Positions 28,988-41,200 of a stretch of DNA of 64,000 nt are shown one piece after another. Origin of the DNA: Salvelinus alpinus (Eukaryota > Chordata > Actinopteri > Salmoniformes > Salmonidae); NCBI RefSeq assembly GCF_045679555.1, contig NC_092096.1, positions 30,776,124 to 30,840,123 of the forward strand. Reading direction: 5' to 3'. The first letter of the stretch is position 1; each line of letters starts with the position of its first letter. The translations under genes were made by a program, and so were the position numbers. The notes beneath the pieces are model-generated. The model saw only the letters and a program-made list of their open reading frames with translations. It did not search any database and had not been told where the DNA came from.

Positions 28988-29370
28988 TTATGTGAGAATG
29001 CTTTTCATTGACTACAGCTCAGCGTTCAACACCATAGTGCCCTCAAAGCTCATCAATAAGCTAAGGACCCTGGGACTAAACACCTCCCTCTGCAAATGGA
29101 TCCTGGACTTCCTGACCGGCCACCCACAGGTGGTAAGGGTAGGTAACAACACATCCGCCACGCTGATCCTCAACACAGGGGCCCCTCAGGGTGCGTACTC
29201 AGCCCCGTCCTGTACTCCCTGTTCACTCATGACTGCACGGCCAGGCATGACTCCAACACCATCATTACATTTGCCGATGACACAACAGTGGTAGGCCTGA
29301 TCAACGACAACAACGAGGCAGCCTACAAGGAGGTGCCAGGACAACAACCTCTCCCTTGTGATCAGAAAGA
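28988..29370 (+). mobile_element. L2-type LINE fragment (reverse transcriptase core)
   Basis: Plus-strand frame [49 protein letters not shown]. After a frameshift it reads [20 protein letters not shown], with the catalytic FADD present. It ends before the segment found at 28560-28880. Confidence 0.9.
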
Positions 29371-32080
29371 AAAATGTGCAGTTTTATAATGGGTTGGGGC
29401 CCCGGGGCGCGTGCCCTGAGTTTGACCCTGCATACCTGTTCGTAATCCGGCCCTGGCTATTGTGCAGGAACATCTACAAAGTATAGACCTAATAAGAACA
29501 TCGGGAGTGGTTGTAAAGTTTATTAAAGTTTATTTGACAGCTTTATCAAAAGTTTCCTCATAGATAATTTAAAGATGCATATCTACATTGTCTTCATAAT
29601 AAGCAGTTTATAAAATACCTTGAACCATCAAAATAAATTATTTTAGTTCAACTTTAATGTTGTGAAGCCAAGAAATACATTATTCTATTCTATCGTATGC
29701 TGTTCTGATACAAAAGACTTAAGTACATGAACAGGGTGAAGGCATTGCAAATTCATGGAGCATTGGGCACATAAAATATTGTTAATATTAGTCTTATATC
29801 CATATAAAATATGAGTTGCTAATGTCGTGTTGCTGAATCCTCAGCTCACCAACAGATCTGAAGAGAATTTGTCTGTGTACAATAGTATAACAAAAAAAAG
29901 TTGAATGGTGTTCGGTGAGCAGGGTTTGTTGCATACTGTGTACCCTGCTTCAGGCCCCTTACCAAAATGACCTTGTCTGTTTATTTGAAACACTCGGAAA
30001 TCCTGAGGTCCTTTAGGGTAAAGTTGATCTTAAATGATCTATTGAGGACTCAGATTAATGGAAAATATTGTAGTTAGCAGCTCCTCGGAAAAACCCTGAG
30101 GGTATTTGTAAAATGGCCATACGAAGTCAAGTCTTGTCTCCTCAAGCGCAAGAGTGAAAAGACTTAATGTGCTTTATTATTGATCAAGATTGCTGTCTCA
30201 CTTCCCATGTCACTTGCAGCCTCTATAAACCTACTAGAGTGAATAGCAATGCAATGTGGGAAGTCTTGCAAACATGTTGATTGAAGTGCTTACACAAGAC
30301 TTGCTTGTGCACACCTTTATCTCGTCACACTGCCGGCGTCGTTCGTTCATTGACTGCTGTCGGCTCAGATGTTTTCCCCCACGGCCCCTGCACTTCATCA
30401 ATGTCATCAGCATGTCTCTGGTAATTACCCACAATGCTGCTTACTCCCCAGAAAAATACCTGTCTTGAGTTGACTCTGGTACCTGGAAACAATGATTGAG
30501 CAACTCATCAATCTGGCTGGCATTTGAGTCCAATGTGATTTACAAATGCCCTGACCAATGTTTTCCATGTGGGTTTCTCAGGCATCAGTCAGTGCTAAAC
30601 ACGTAATTCCAAGTAGTGCCATGTAAAGAGGATAAATTTGAACGAAACCTTCCATATATATTTGACCATTATAGAAGTGCTCAGAACGTGACTTTTTGGA
30701 TCTGAATGTCAAAACATTCAAGAGATAAAGGTGCTCAAAGTTGACACATTTTGCATACCCCACCATATCACGAGACATCCATGTCTTCATCACTGGAAAA
30801 GATAACCAACAGTTGAGATTGATATAATTTAAATGCTAACAACAGGGTTGTCAAACTATTTTATAATTTCTCGATTAAAAAAATAATAATAAAGATAACG
30901 TTTTAACCTTTAATGTCAATTATCCAAAAACGTGTAAACTAAAACATCATATTCACATACAGTATGTTGTAGCTTAGACCCTATTTTACACCATCTAAGG
31001 TTTTTGTGTTGTGCACGACAGCGGTTGAGACACAACATGCTCTTGAATACAGAGTGGGCGTCATGTTGTGGCTGATAAATGTACTAAAATGGGAATAAAT
31101 ATAAATGTTAACATTCAAACATATCAACAATTCCCTCTAGGAAAGTCTGGAGAATATTCCTAAGGATAACCACACAACATTTGGTGAATGCTGATGCTGT
31201 GTGGGAAGAGCCTGTCTTGGATTTGACCATGGATTTGTACAGGTGTCTGATCAGCCACTGTGATCTGTACCTCGATTGTACCTCTGCTTGCTCGTCATTA
31301 ATTAATTACTACCATGTCATCAAAAGGGAGATTGTGTTTTCATGTAAAGGACAGGAGTCGTTGACTACATTCAAAACCTTGGATCGTCAAAGGCTGTCAA
31401 TTCTCCCAGTGGTTTAATTTGTCCAACCTGAAGGGCTCTGTAAATCCCAGTACCCAGAGATAAAGCAATACTTCTTCCTATTGTAGAGCACGTGCTGCTA
31501 GCAGGATTTGCTTCATTTCCATTCTGTGTCTGGCACGGGGCACGGACGTGCAGTGGACACTCAATGATCTCCTGTAAACGGTCTGCACTGGGTTTAACCA
31601 TAAGGGCTCTTCCATTCACCTCTCTCCCTCTCTGTTAGATATGAGGAGTCAGTGTGAGTTTGTATGGGACCAAAACGCACTGTCCACTCACTGACTACAC
31701 AGGTTGAAGCCTGTGTAAAAGTCTATATAATTCTTATTTTATCGTACTGTGATTGATTTTAAACCCATGTTACAATATGCCAGCATAAAAGTGGATTTAT
31801 GAGATGATATTTGGTGTAATTACAGTGATTGTAATTTTATTCCCTACTGTGTGACTGGGTTTAATGTAGCAGCGCAGTAGATGTTTAGTTTCCTTAATCT
31901 AAGTGATTTGTCAGAAGTCATTTTGAAGTAGCTACTTCTGAACCATTTCCTCACAGTTCCAATCCCATGACTGACTTGCTGTGACTGTGTTGGATGGTTG
32001 CCAGTTTATCTAGAAAAAATGTTGGCTTCTCAGAGATCAGAAATGCAAACTAGTAGGCTACATTTAACATTTTTAAATGT
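29371..32080. other. No gene seen
   Basis: About 2.7 kb of AT-rich DNA between the ACSS3 pseudogene and LIN7A. The first ACSS3 exon (mitochondrial leader) would be expected between 28.1 and 35 kb, but nothing resembling it was recognised. Confidence 0.45.
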
Positions 32081-32214
32081 TAGTCATTTAGCAGAGGCTC
32101 TTGCTCAAGTCTTGCATGTTGGAGCTCGAAGCCTAAGATTTTCTCTGTATGCTGCAATCACACCTTCAACCCTGTACATGACCATTAAACACTCTGAATC
32201 TGAATCAAAGCACA

Positions 32215-32310
32215 TCAATCGTTTTTTTCACCTAGTCGGCTCTGGGATTCGAACCAATGACCTTTGGTTACTGGCCCAACGATCTTAACCGCTAGTACTA
32301 GGTCAAATGT
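32215..32310 (-). mobile_element. tRNA-derived SINE remnant
   Basis: On the minus strand it reads GCGGTTAAGATCGTTGGGCC-like and then GGTTCGAATCCCAGAGCCGA, a clear B-box. Same head type as the SINE at 43381. Confidence 0.75.
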
Positions 32311-32625
32311 CTGATTAATACTCATTTGACACCTGGACGTGTTACCTGCCTTTTCTGCCGAGACCAGGCTGGTTGAATGAAAGTTATTGAATGCATAAGG
32401 TAAATGCCTCGTGTCTGTCATAGTACCACTATACAGGATATGTAGATGGCATTTCCCTCCCTCTCCATAGGGAATAGGATATGTTTTCCAGAAGAGCTGA
32501 CATGCAGTGCCAGCATGACACCCACATGTTGACACTGATTTCCTCACTGCTCTCTTTGATCAGCTGTCAACAGCTGCCTGTTGGATGGATTTGAACAGTC
32601 TGGACCACTGCGATGGCAAAGCAGA

Positions 32626-32830
32626 ATGTCAAATCAAATCACATTTTATTTGTCACATGCTCCGAATACAACAGGTGTAGGTAGACCTTACTGTTAAATG
32701 CTTACTTACAAGCCCTTAACCAACAATGCAGTTTTAAGAAAAATAAGAGTTAAGAAAAGATTTCCTAAATAAACTAAAGTAAAAAAAGTAACAATAAAAT
32801 AACAACAACGAGGCTATATACTACCGTGTA
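32626..32830 (-). mobile_element. LINE 3' tail
   Basis: CAAATCACATTTTATTTGTC, CACATGCTCCGAATACAACA and TTACTTACAAGCCCTTAACC are the well-known tail of the salmonid LINE whose coding parts lie at 28560-29370, here on the minus strand. Confidence 0.85.
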
Positions 32831-33232
32831 CCGCTGTGCCATTTTTCAAGGTTGCATTTCAGCAACCCATTCCATACTGTATCCTTCATCTTAAAGTGCT
32901 TTTCGACTTGCACTTGTAATCAACTCCACACAGACCATATGTGCTGGCGCATCACAACCGCACAGCAGCTCCACCCAGCTGCATGCAGATGCAAATTGTA
33001 TACGGATGGTAAGTGGTGGGATGGAGGGAGGGCTTAAGGCCAGTGAGAAAGAGGACACAGGAAGATTATGTGCTCACATCCATATGGGCTGCTGCGCTAG
33101 CGTGTGGAAAACATTTCTGCTTTTAAAAAGAGGAGGGGATTAGACTGCAGTGCTCTTCAGGCCCTGTAACTGAGAGTGAATTGATTACTAAATTGATGAT
33201 ACTTTCTACTTCAGGAGATAGAGTTTGTGTTT

Positions 33233-33233
<1 letters not shown>

Positions 33234-33268
<35 letters not shown>

Positions 33269-33378
33269 AAGAGAGAGGGAGAGGGAGAGATAGAGGGAGA
33301 GAGGGTGGGAGAGATAGAGAGAGGGAGAAAGTGAAAGAGAGAGAGAGATAGAGAGAGAGAGGGAGCGAGAAAGAGAGC
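33234..33378 (+). repeat. GA-rich simple repeat
   Basis: Imperfect GAGA/GAGG tracts of about 145 bp. The Leu/Ser-rich frames on the minus strand are artefacts. Confidence 0.95.
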
Positions 33379-33902
33379 ACTTAAGGAAGTCGGGAACAAA
33401 CAAATACCATTGCTTATGTGCAGACGGCACCATCCAAGAGGTAAAAGGCTCAGGGTTGCAGAGATGATCTGATCAAGCCCCATTTTCAAGGATTGATAAA
33501 TTGCTCTTGGGGTTGTTGAGGTTGAAATCAACAGGTAACAACATCAGTGACAACACAATACACTGAAGCTGGTTGCCAGGATGCCATCCTCCTCCTGCTA
33601 TAATCTGCAACAGGGAGACGGGGAGAATTGATCCAGTAGATGGATGCATGGATCTCCTGACTCCTGTCCAGACAATAATTTCTTATCTTGTAGTTATTAA
33701 AAGCAGCAGAGTTATCAATTTGACAAGAGGACACCTTCTAATCTTGTTGCTGTATTCACAAGTATCTGTGACATGTCGCAAACACACAAGCACCAGGGTA
33801 ACATTGGCAAGCTTGTCAAATAAAACCAGTAGCCTGTATACTACAGTTGCTTTTTTTGTGTGAACTAGCCTACGTTGTTTTTGGTCGGCTCTGGCTACGT
33901 TT

Positions 33903-34145
33903 GTGACGGCAAGCGGTACCGGAGCGTCAAGTCTAGGTCCAGAAGACTCCTTAACAGCTTCTACCCCAAGTCATAAGACTGCTGAACAATTAATCAAATG
34001 GCTACCCAGACTATTTGCATTTATTTGCATTTATGCTGATGCTACTCGCTGTTTATTATCTAAAAATAGTCACTTTACCCCTATGTACATATTACCTCAA
34101 CTAACCTGTACCCCCGCACATTGACTCGGTACCTGGTAGGGACAA
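33903..34145 (+). mobile_element. LINE 3' region fragment
   Basis: GGTCCAGAAGACTCCTTAAC, TAATCAAATGGCTACCCAGA and TGTACCCCCGCACATTGACT belong to the region just before the tail of the same LINE family as 32626, here on the plus strand. Confidence 0.85.
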
Positions 34146-34979
34146 GCTTGCAATGGTACCTGGTAGGCTACAGAGTCATATTCTCTTCCATTGTTACACT
34201 TTCCCACATTAGAATCTAAATCTACCTGAAAGTGAGGTCATTGATTTTCTAATGTATAAGTAGACTTCGCTGAGAGGAGCCTAGACGAAATTAAAAAAGT
34301 AATGGAATCATTTGAAACTTAAACACTGTTGTCTAGTTTATAACTGATTGTGCACCGAAAAGTCAGCCAGCTGAATACATTTTGAAAAATGTCCCTCATT
34401 TGCTTTAAATCTATAATAGCATTTACAAATGAAAATGTTCAGGCTTATGAAATGTAGCCTGCAGTGTGATATGTCATCTTGTTAAAATCCTGCTTCCTCC
34501 ATTCTAAAGGATGTACCCATGGGCATGGGAATGAGCACAACCTCTACGGAGAGGGCGGAATTCAATTCTCCTTGGTTTTTGGCCACACTGCTACAGGTCA
34601 TGCAGTAGATTTGCCACAGCTTTAAGCTGTAGCTGCAACAGGCATTAGTAAAGGCAACAGAGATACAGAGAGAGCCCAGCCCAGAGCCAGTTCCTGTCTA
34701 TGCATGGGTCTCTTTTCTACAGTACTATAAACATGGGGATTCATCTATAAACCCTTCATCAGCTGCGGTTCCATGCCATCATTGAAATCTGTTTATCACT
34801 TTGTGGTTACTGTAGACTACTATATCAGCCTTAGGCTGCAGGACAACAAAAATCCCCTGCCATGAGCACACAGGTTGCCTATGAAATTGTCAGGGAAGAA
34901 CTCAATATCAAAATGTTCATATCAGCTAGTCAATTGGGCTATAGGTCAATCCAGTTCCATCCACTCTCAATATTTGCAT
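34146..34979. other. No gene seen
   Basis: Upstream of LIN7A, with no recognised exon or element. It may hold LIN7A distal promoter sequence. Confidence 0.4.
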
Positions 34980-35176
34980 AAAGATATTAATCCCGCGGTT
35001 GTTCGGTTTGACAGGACCATTGGGTCAGTCCGGTGGAGCAGCGGCGCGGGAGGTAATCCCCTCTCCCTTCCAGCCACTCCCACCGACGGGCTCTGTGCTC
35101 TCACTAGCCGGTTAAGCTTGAGTTGCTTCTGATGCTGCAGCTACCGTAGTCGCTATATCTCCCCATAACAGCAGTC
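34980..35176 (+). promoter_or_regulatory. LIN7A: LIN7A 5' UTR / CpG-rich promoter-proximal region
   Basis: This is a locally GC- and CpG-rich stretch in otherwise AT-rich DNA (for example GCAGCGGCGCGGGAGG near 35037) just upstream of the LIN7A start. No TATA box is obvious at a useful distance, which fits a CpG-type promoter. The transcription start cannot be placed from sequence alone. Confidence 0.5.
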
Positions 35177-35213
35177 ATGGCGACAGAGGTCCAAACGCTC
35201 ACTCTGGATCGAG
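35177..35213 (+). CDS. LIN7A: LIN7A exon 1 (coding part)
   Basis: It encodes [12 protein letters not shown] plus the first base of the next codon, followed by the donor GTAAGA. The Met is preceded by an in-frame stop 27 nt upstream, which fixes the start. The TLTLDRD stretch matches the conserved end of the LIN7A leader. The ATG is followed by G at +4. Confidence 0.9.
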
Positions 35214-38200
35214 GTAAGACGCACAATGGTCGGATTCGCTTTCTTGTTGAATTATTTCTGGATCCCGAAACTTGAGCGAACGATGCATTGGCGGACCACA
35301 TTTAAGTTGAAACTACTATAGGCTATTATTTCAGTTTTACATTCGTCAGCTTATATTTCTCTCTCGCTGGATACCGTTATTTGCTGGGAATAAAATGTCT
35401 GGACCGTTTGGTGCGCACTCTGCAAAATTGGATAAAACGGCTTAATTAAATAATGCTGTTCAGCAATATTATAACAAATGTGTTATTAACGCACAGTATT
35501 ACATCCCACTGCATATGAATAGAGTATATTTATCTCTGTTATGTAACATCCAATAGAATATTATCTCGCTGTATTCTTCACTTCGTGATTGGGAGAAATA
35601 ATTTATTGGGGGCAGGAATCCAATCACGCTTAAATCCTTACTTCTCTAGACATCAGACAACCTTTGGATGGGTAGGCTTAAGAATATATAACAAACAGCT
35701 TTTTTAATTGGTTTATATTTTTCTTGAAACTAATGGTCATTTGGACAGTGAACAAGAAAGGGGTACAGGTCTTCACCCCATAGCATACCCGTTGTCGACA
35801 GTGAAAAATTAATTCACCTGCGGCATTATTCTAAAAGGAAGGTTGAGTCCACAATGTAGTCTACCTATAGCCTACGTCATATTTCGGAGTAGTAATAGGT
35901 CGACTTGCACGCGGACTTCAGTTGATATTGCTTTCCTACAGTAGCCTGCCTGTCCAATGATAACAGATGGATAGCTTCTAATAGCTTCTCCTGACCATTC
36001 TTTAATTTTGATATTCGAAACGGGGACATTGGGGAAATCAGATTAAATGTGTAGCCTACGTTTTAGTCTGTAAATGTGTAGCCTACAGAGTGCTTAGAAC
36101 GAATCCGGTGGTGAAATACATTAGTGTGGCTGCATGGCACAAACGAAAGGGGTGGTGTTAAAAATAGAGAAAGATGATACATCTGGGAAAAGTAATGGGC
36201 ATGGGCCCACTTTGAATGATTGCCACAACAGTTAGTGACCGTAGGAAAAACTGTACACGCCTTGGAATAAACAACTCACGGGAATGTAGAAGGCAAGAGG
36301 ATATAAACATCTGTCTAAATTGGAAAATTACAAATGGTGACCTCTCTACGTTGTATTGACCACAGCATTGCGCATGAGTAATCGAGCCTGGATGTTATCA
36401 TGAAGGATGGAATGGATGTAAACCCGAACGAGGATCATCAGCGAGTGACCTGTCTTTATACCCAAGGAATAACGGATAATATAACGGTTTTAGTCAAACG
36501 TCTTCACATACTGTATACGAGCTTGAATGGGGAGTGGGTGCAAGGGCAAAAACATGATACAGGGCAAAATGATAAACAAGAAGCTGCGTTATATGACACG
36601 TTGGGGAAGAGTTTTTTTCTCCCCAGTTAAACTGAAATATATATGCCAGTATAGGCTACTCAACCCTTTCCATTGGGTTTGCATAGGTAGACTAGTGAGT
36701 CAGAGCCCCTATCATTTCAGAGAGAACATTCAGGTTGCTGCTGTATCCACATGCTCTGCACAGTAACATTAAGTGGTCACTGCCCTGCAGCAGTGATCAT
36801 GTAGGGGATCATAATGATAGCTTTACAAGAGCTGTCATTGTCTTTGCACAGAGTCCTTTGTCGCTGCTGCCACTAGCGAAGAAACACTGTCATTGATATT
36901 GAAAAGAAGCCTGTTTTTTTGTTGAAAGCAGGATGTGTTAGGAATTTGTCACACACACGAAGAGGCGGGAAACTCACATTGTGCTTTGAGGTCATGACTG
37001 CACTTCCTGCTATTGTCTCAGGAAATGACTCAAACGCCACTGTCCTGTGGAGAAACAGCCTGTGTTGGAACCTCCCTGCTCATGGCACCAAAGTTCTCCT
37101 TCGACGATTGACTCTCATTCAAACACTAACCGGCTCCAGGCATGCCAAGACTATTGAAATTGATAGAGATACTGTGAGAGTTCTCATCAACTGTGTGCCA
37201 TGAAGTCCTAATAATATCAGTCAGGCTGAGGCTGTACAGTAATCACAGGGAAATGTGTTCTTTCTGCCAGATATTTGCTGATGGAGAGGCATTTGAGGCC
37301 TTTGTGAGCAGAATTCCTATCTATTTGCTGATTGAGCGGTGTAGGAAGACACAGATGCTCAAACAGGTTTCTGTGCTGTCTGAAATTACAGTGGATTTAC
37401 TAAGAGGCCAAAATCGAGGGAGAGCAGAAGCTTGAAATCTGGAAGTCAATAGTTTTTTGATGCTCTCCATGCATGGTTTATTGCCGTAATAAATATAGAA
37501 CAACCACACATTTCCTTGCAAGTTATCACTGATCCTTTGTTTGAGTCTATTCACAGGGGAGAAAGGGCAACAAACTATAGCCTACTCAGGGCCCTAAGCA
37601 TGTTGTCTCACCATACTGCAGACAGGCTTTGCTTTGCTTGCAGAGGTCACTGGATTTGTTCATTGTTGCGCAGCAACCTCCCCACTGTACCTTGCTTTGG
37701 GTGATAACAGAGAGGAGGGATTACAGGTGAGGTGAACAGCCAGCTCAGCAATTTCATCAACGGAGAGCTGTTTAGAATGGCACAGCTCTGGGTAAGCTCT
37801 CATTAGAACCACAGTGAAAGGAAATGTCATTTGTTTGGGATGGACATCTGCCAGGTAATCAGTCAGAGGAAGGGAGACAAAAACAAAGTTCAGAGTGTTA
37901 TCCGCTTCTGCCTTAGGCTAATGAGCCCTGATGGGGACCGTCTAAGGAGTGATTCATTTCCCCTCTATAGTCAGGAATGTCACTGCAGGGCCATTTAGTG
38001 TTAATTCACTCGGCTTATGGGGGGGATTGATAAAGTGAGGTGCGTCCATTTAAAAAGCTCTCCTGTTGAGGAGCTGGCCTTGTGTCTGGCAAGCTCCTGC
38101 TGGCCTGTTCCTCTACTCATCCAGAGAATGAGCACAGTAGAGGTTCTTGTGTGGTAATTTCAGCGTGGTTGCCAACGGCACAAAGGATACGCGGGTCAAA

Positions 38201-41200
38201 CTGGGAAGTGGCAGATGGCATGGCCTCTCCGGAGCAATTTATTCTGGCATGTGTAAATCAGTCATTCTGGTAGTGCCAGTGTTAGGGCACTGCTCTGGGA
38301 AACATTACATGTGGGAGTGAGGAATAGCTCAGACTAGTCTTGAATCAATCAGCTATGAAACGTTTCTCTATTAGGACCTTAGATGTCCCAGTAGAGATGG
38401 AGAAGATGCACCTGCATTACAGCCTCTGTTTTCATCAGCACCATGTCTTAACGAGCCAGCTGAGTTAATTGGACATGTTTATTTACACCTCACAGCATTT
38501 TTATTGAAACAACGTGCAGATATTGGAAAATATATTCTATTCAGCTATGCCCTCTATTATCAACAGGGCAATTATGTGAGGATATTGGAGCACTGCCCAG
38601 TTAAGCAAACAGCTCAAAATCATGTTTAGACTCTTACTCAAGTGTAGAAAGCAGTGAAGCACTCATTGTTTAATAACTGCGGCGTTGAAAGGCTTGGACC
38701 CCAGGAAGAGTGAAATTAGCCGTGCCTAAAGCAGGACAGCACAGACCTGGTGTGTTTCAGCACAGCAGCATTGCTAGCTGCTTGTTGTGGTCTTCACATC
38801 TACTTATGACACATCCAGAGTGATGGCCGCATTAGTAAATCCAGTCATCAAAGTAGAGCAGAAAGTGAACTCAGTGTACTTGAAAGGCTGACTCATTCTG
38901 GAACTGGTGACTGTTTTAGACACCATGATGTTTATAGTTTGAACATTGTATTTGATCAACATAATTCCATCATTTCTGTGGTCGTCTGTCATTGACATGA
39001 TTTTAGGAAATCTCAAGGTAACACACAGCACAGTACTGTATATTATAGACTTATCACTAAACGTCTTGACATTGTCAGTCACAGAAACAGATTTATCACT
39101 AAACGTCTTTACATTGTCAGTCACAGCAACAGACTTATCACTAAACGTCTTTACATTGTCAGTCACAGCAACAGACTTATCACTAAACGTCTTTACATTG
39201 TCAGTCACAGCAACAGACTTATCACTAAACGTCTTTACATTGTCAGTCACAGCAACAGACTTATCACTAAACGTCTTACATTGTCAGTCACAGCAACAGA
39301 CTTATCACTAAACGTCTTTACATTGTCAGTCACAGCAACAGACTTATCACTAAACGTCTTTACATTGTCAGTCACAGCAACAGACTTATCACTAAACATC
39401 TTTACATTGTCAGTCACAGCAACAGACTTATCACTAAACGTCTTTACATTGTCAGTCACAGCAACAGACTTATCACTAAACGTCTTTACATTGTCAGTCA
39501 CAGCAACAGATTTATCACTAAACGTATTTACATTGTCAGTCACAGAAACAGATTTATCACTAAACACATTTACCACAAAATGTCTTTACATTGTCAGTCA
39601 CAGAAACAGACTATAGTAGACTAATAGCTAATTAGATACGCACTATTAATTAATTGATTCCTCTTGGAAATGGCTCTTTAGTGGACACTGCTTTCAATAA
39701 CACTTCAACAGCATTTTCAGAATATTTCTCTTCCAAAGTTGGGCACCCTCCCACCTTCATCGTTGCATTAGAACATGAATCAGAATGAGCATAAATCTTT
39801 TATTTGTTGGCTGCCTCAAGAATTCTTTCCCACAAAGAATTCAGATATTATTTTTATTGGCCTTGGTTCTATTGCTTTTATTTCTGTCTTTATTACTGTT
39901 AGGGACACATACATAGGCCCATTAGGAATGTATTCATGCATACACTGGAGGACGTACAGTATCATTTTAGTTGAAGTTGGCCACAGGGATTTCAGTAAAC
40001 AGTAAGTTTGCTTCACTCTCTGTTGTAATTGGAGACGGATGATAAACCTTTCAAATAGAGAAATGTGTCATTACCCAGTCAGGAGTGATTGTTGAAATAG
40101 AAAATGTGACCGCCCCAAAGAACACGTCTCGTTACTTTCAGCTCATCCAATCAGGCAATGGTAATGTGTTCTCACTGCTGTGTGGCAAAGAGAAGTTAAA
40201 CTAGGTCAGATGTTTGGCTCGTAGCATCAATGTTCCTGACTACTCAATGCATAGCAATGTACTGGTGTTTCATACTTTATTTACTTCTAGAATACTGAGG
40301 CAAGAGACATGCCTCCCCAACTTCACAGATTGAATTCATGTGAATTAGGAGTTGTATGTTTAACTTTGAACAACCATTGTTTTGTATCTCTTGCTCCCAT
40401 CCTTAATTACACCTCCAATAAGAGCAGCAGTATCACCTTGACACCTTTGTCTTCCCTTGAAAATATGTGTCAAATGAAACAGGATCTTTTTTTTTATATT
40501 GCAAACGGTGCTCATGCCTTGCAGAGGTTCTAATGGCAACATCGATTTGCAGTTGTGTCAGCGTTAAAGCTGAACATACAGTAACTGCTCTTTAAATATT
40601 TTAATTTTGCGGCGGAGGGAGGAAGGGTGAGTCCCACAGATGTTGCGGACATCTGGACCCCCTGAGTCCATCTCTAGAGTTGGTGAAGCGCTAAGGGGGC
40701 TGAAGTCTCATTGGAGTGTGGAGAAGAGGAACGACGAGGAAAATGCTAATGGTTTAGTGGTTGAGTGAATCCATCTCAGTGGAGTGAGAACAGTGGAGTG
40801 AGGACAGTGGAGTGAGAACAGTGGAGTGAGGACAGTGGAGTGAGAACAGTGGAGTGAGGACAGTAGAGTGAGGACAGTGGAGTGAGGACAGTGGAGTGAG
40901 GAAATCCAAAGAGAGGAGCTCTGTAGAGGCCTACAGGACTGGTATCCTGGGGATTCACTGAGACACGGTCTTTTAATGAAGTGGAATAGAGAGAGAGAGA
41001 GGGGGCCAGATCCATGCATACTCTCAAGCTCCTCTCTCAGATGGGTTGGAGTGTTAGTTAGTAAGGCAGGCCAGGATCGTGTTGGCTGACTGTGTGTTAC
41101 CCTCCAGATGTACTGTAGTTATTCATGGAGTGGCTCCGGCTTGGTAACGGGCCACGCCATGTGGGCGGTGAGGGTATTCTTAGTGGTGTGTAGAGCTACT

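Noticed and set aside
36400..37435. Several open frames of 75-95 codons in LIN7A intron 1
   Set aside because: No family motif, no splice-site support, and lengths expected by chance in intron DNA.
38804..39616. Frames of 100-150 codons made of [14 protein letters not shown] or [14 protein letters not shown] units
   Set aside because: They follow from a 42-bp tandem repeat in a LIN7A intron, exist on both strands, and one 41-bp unit breaks the frame.
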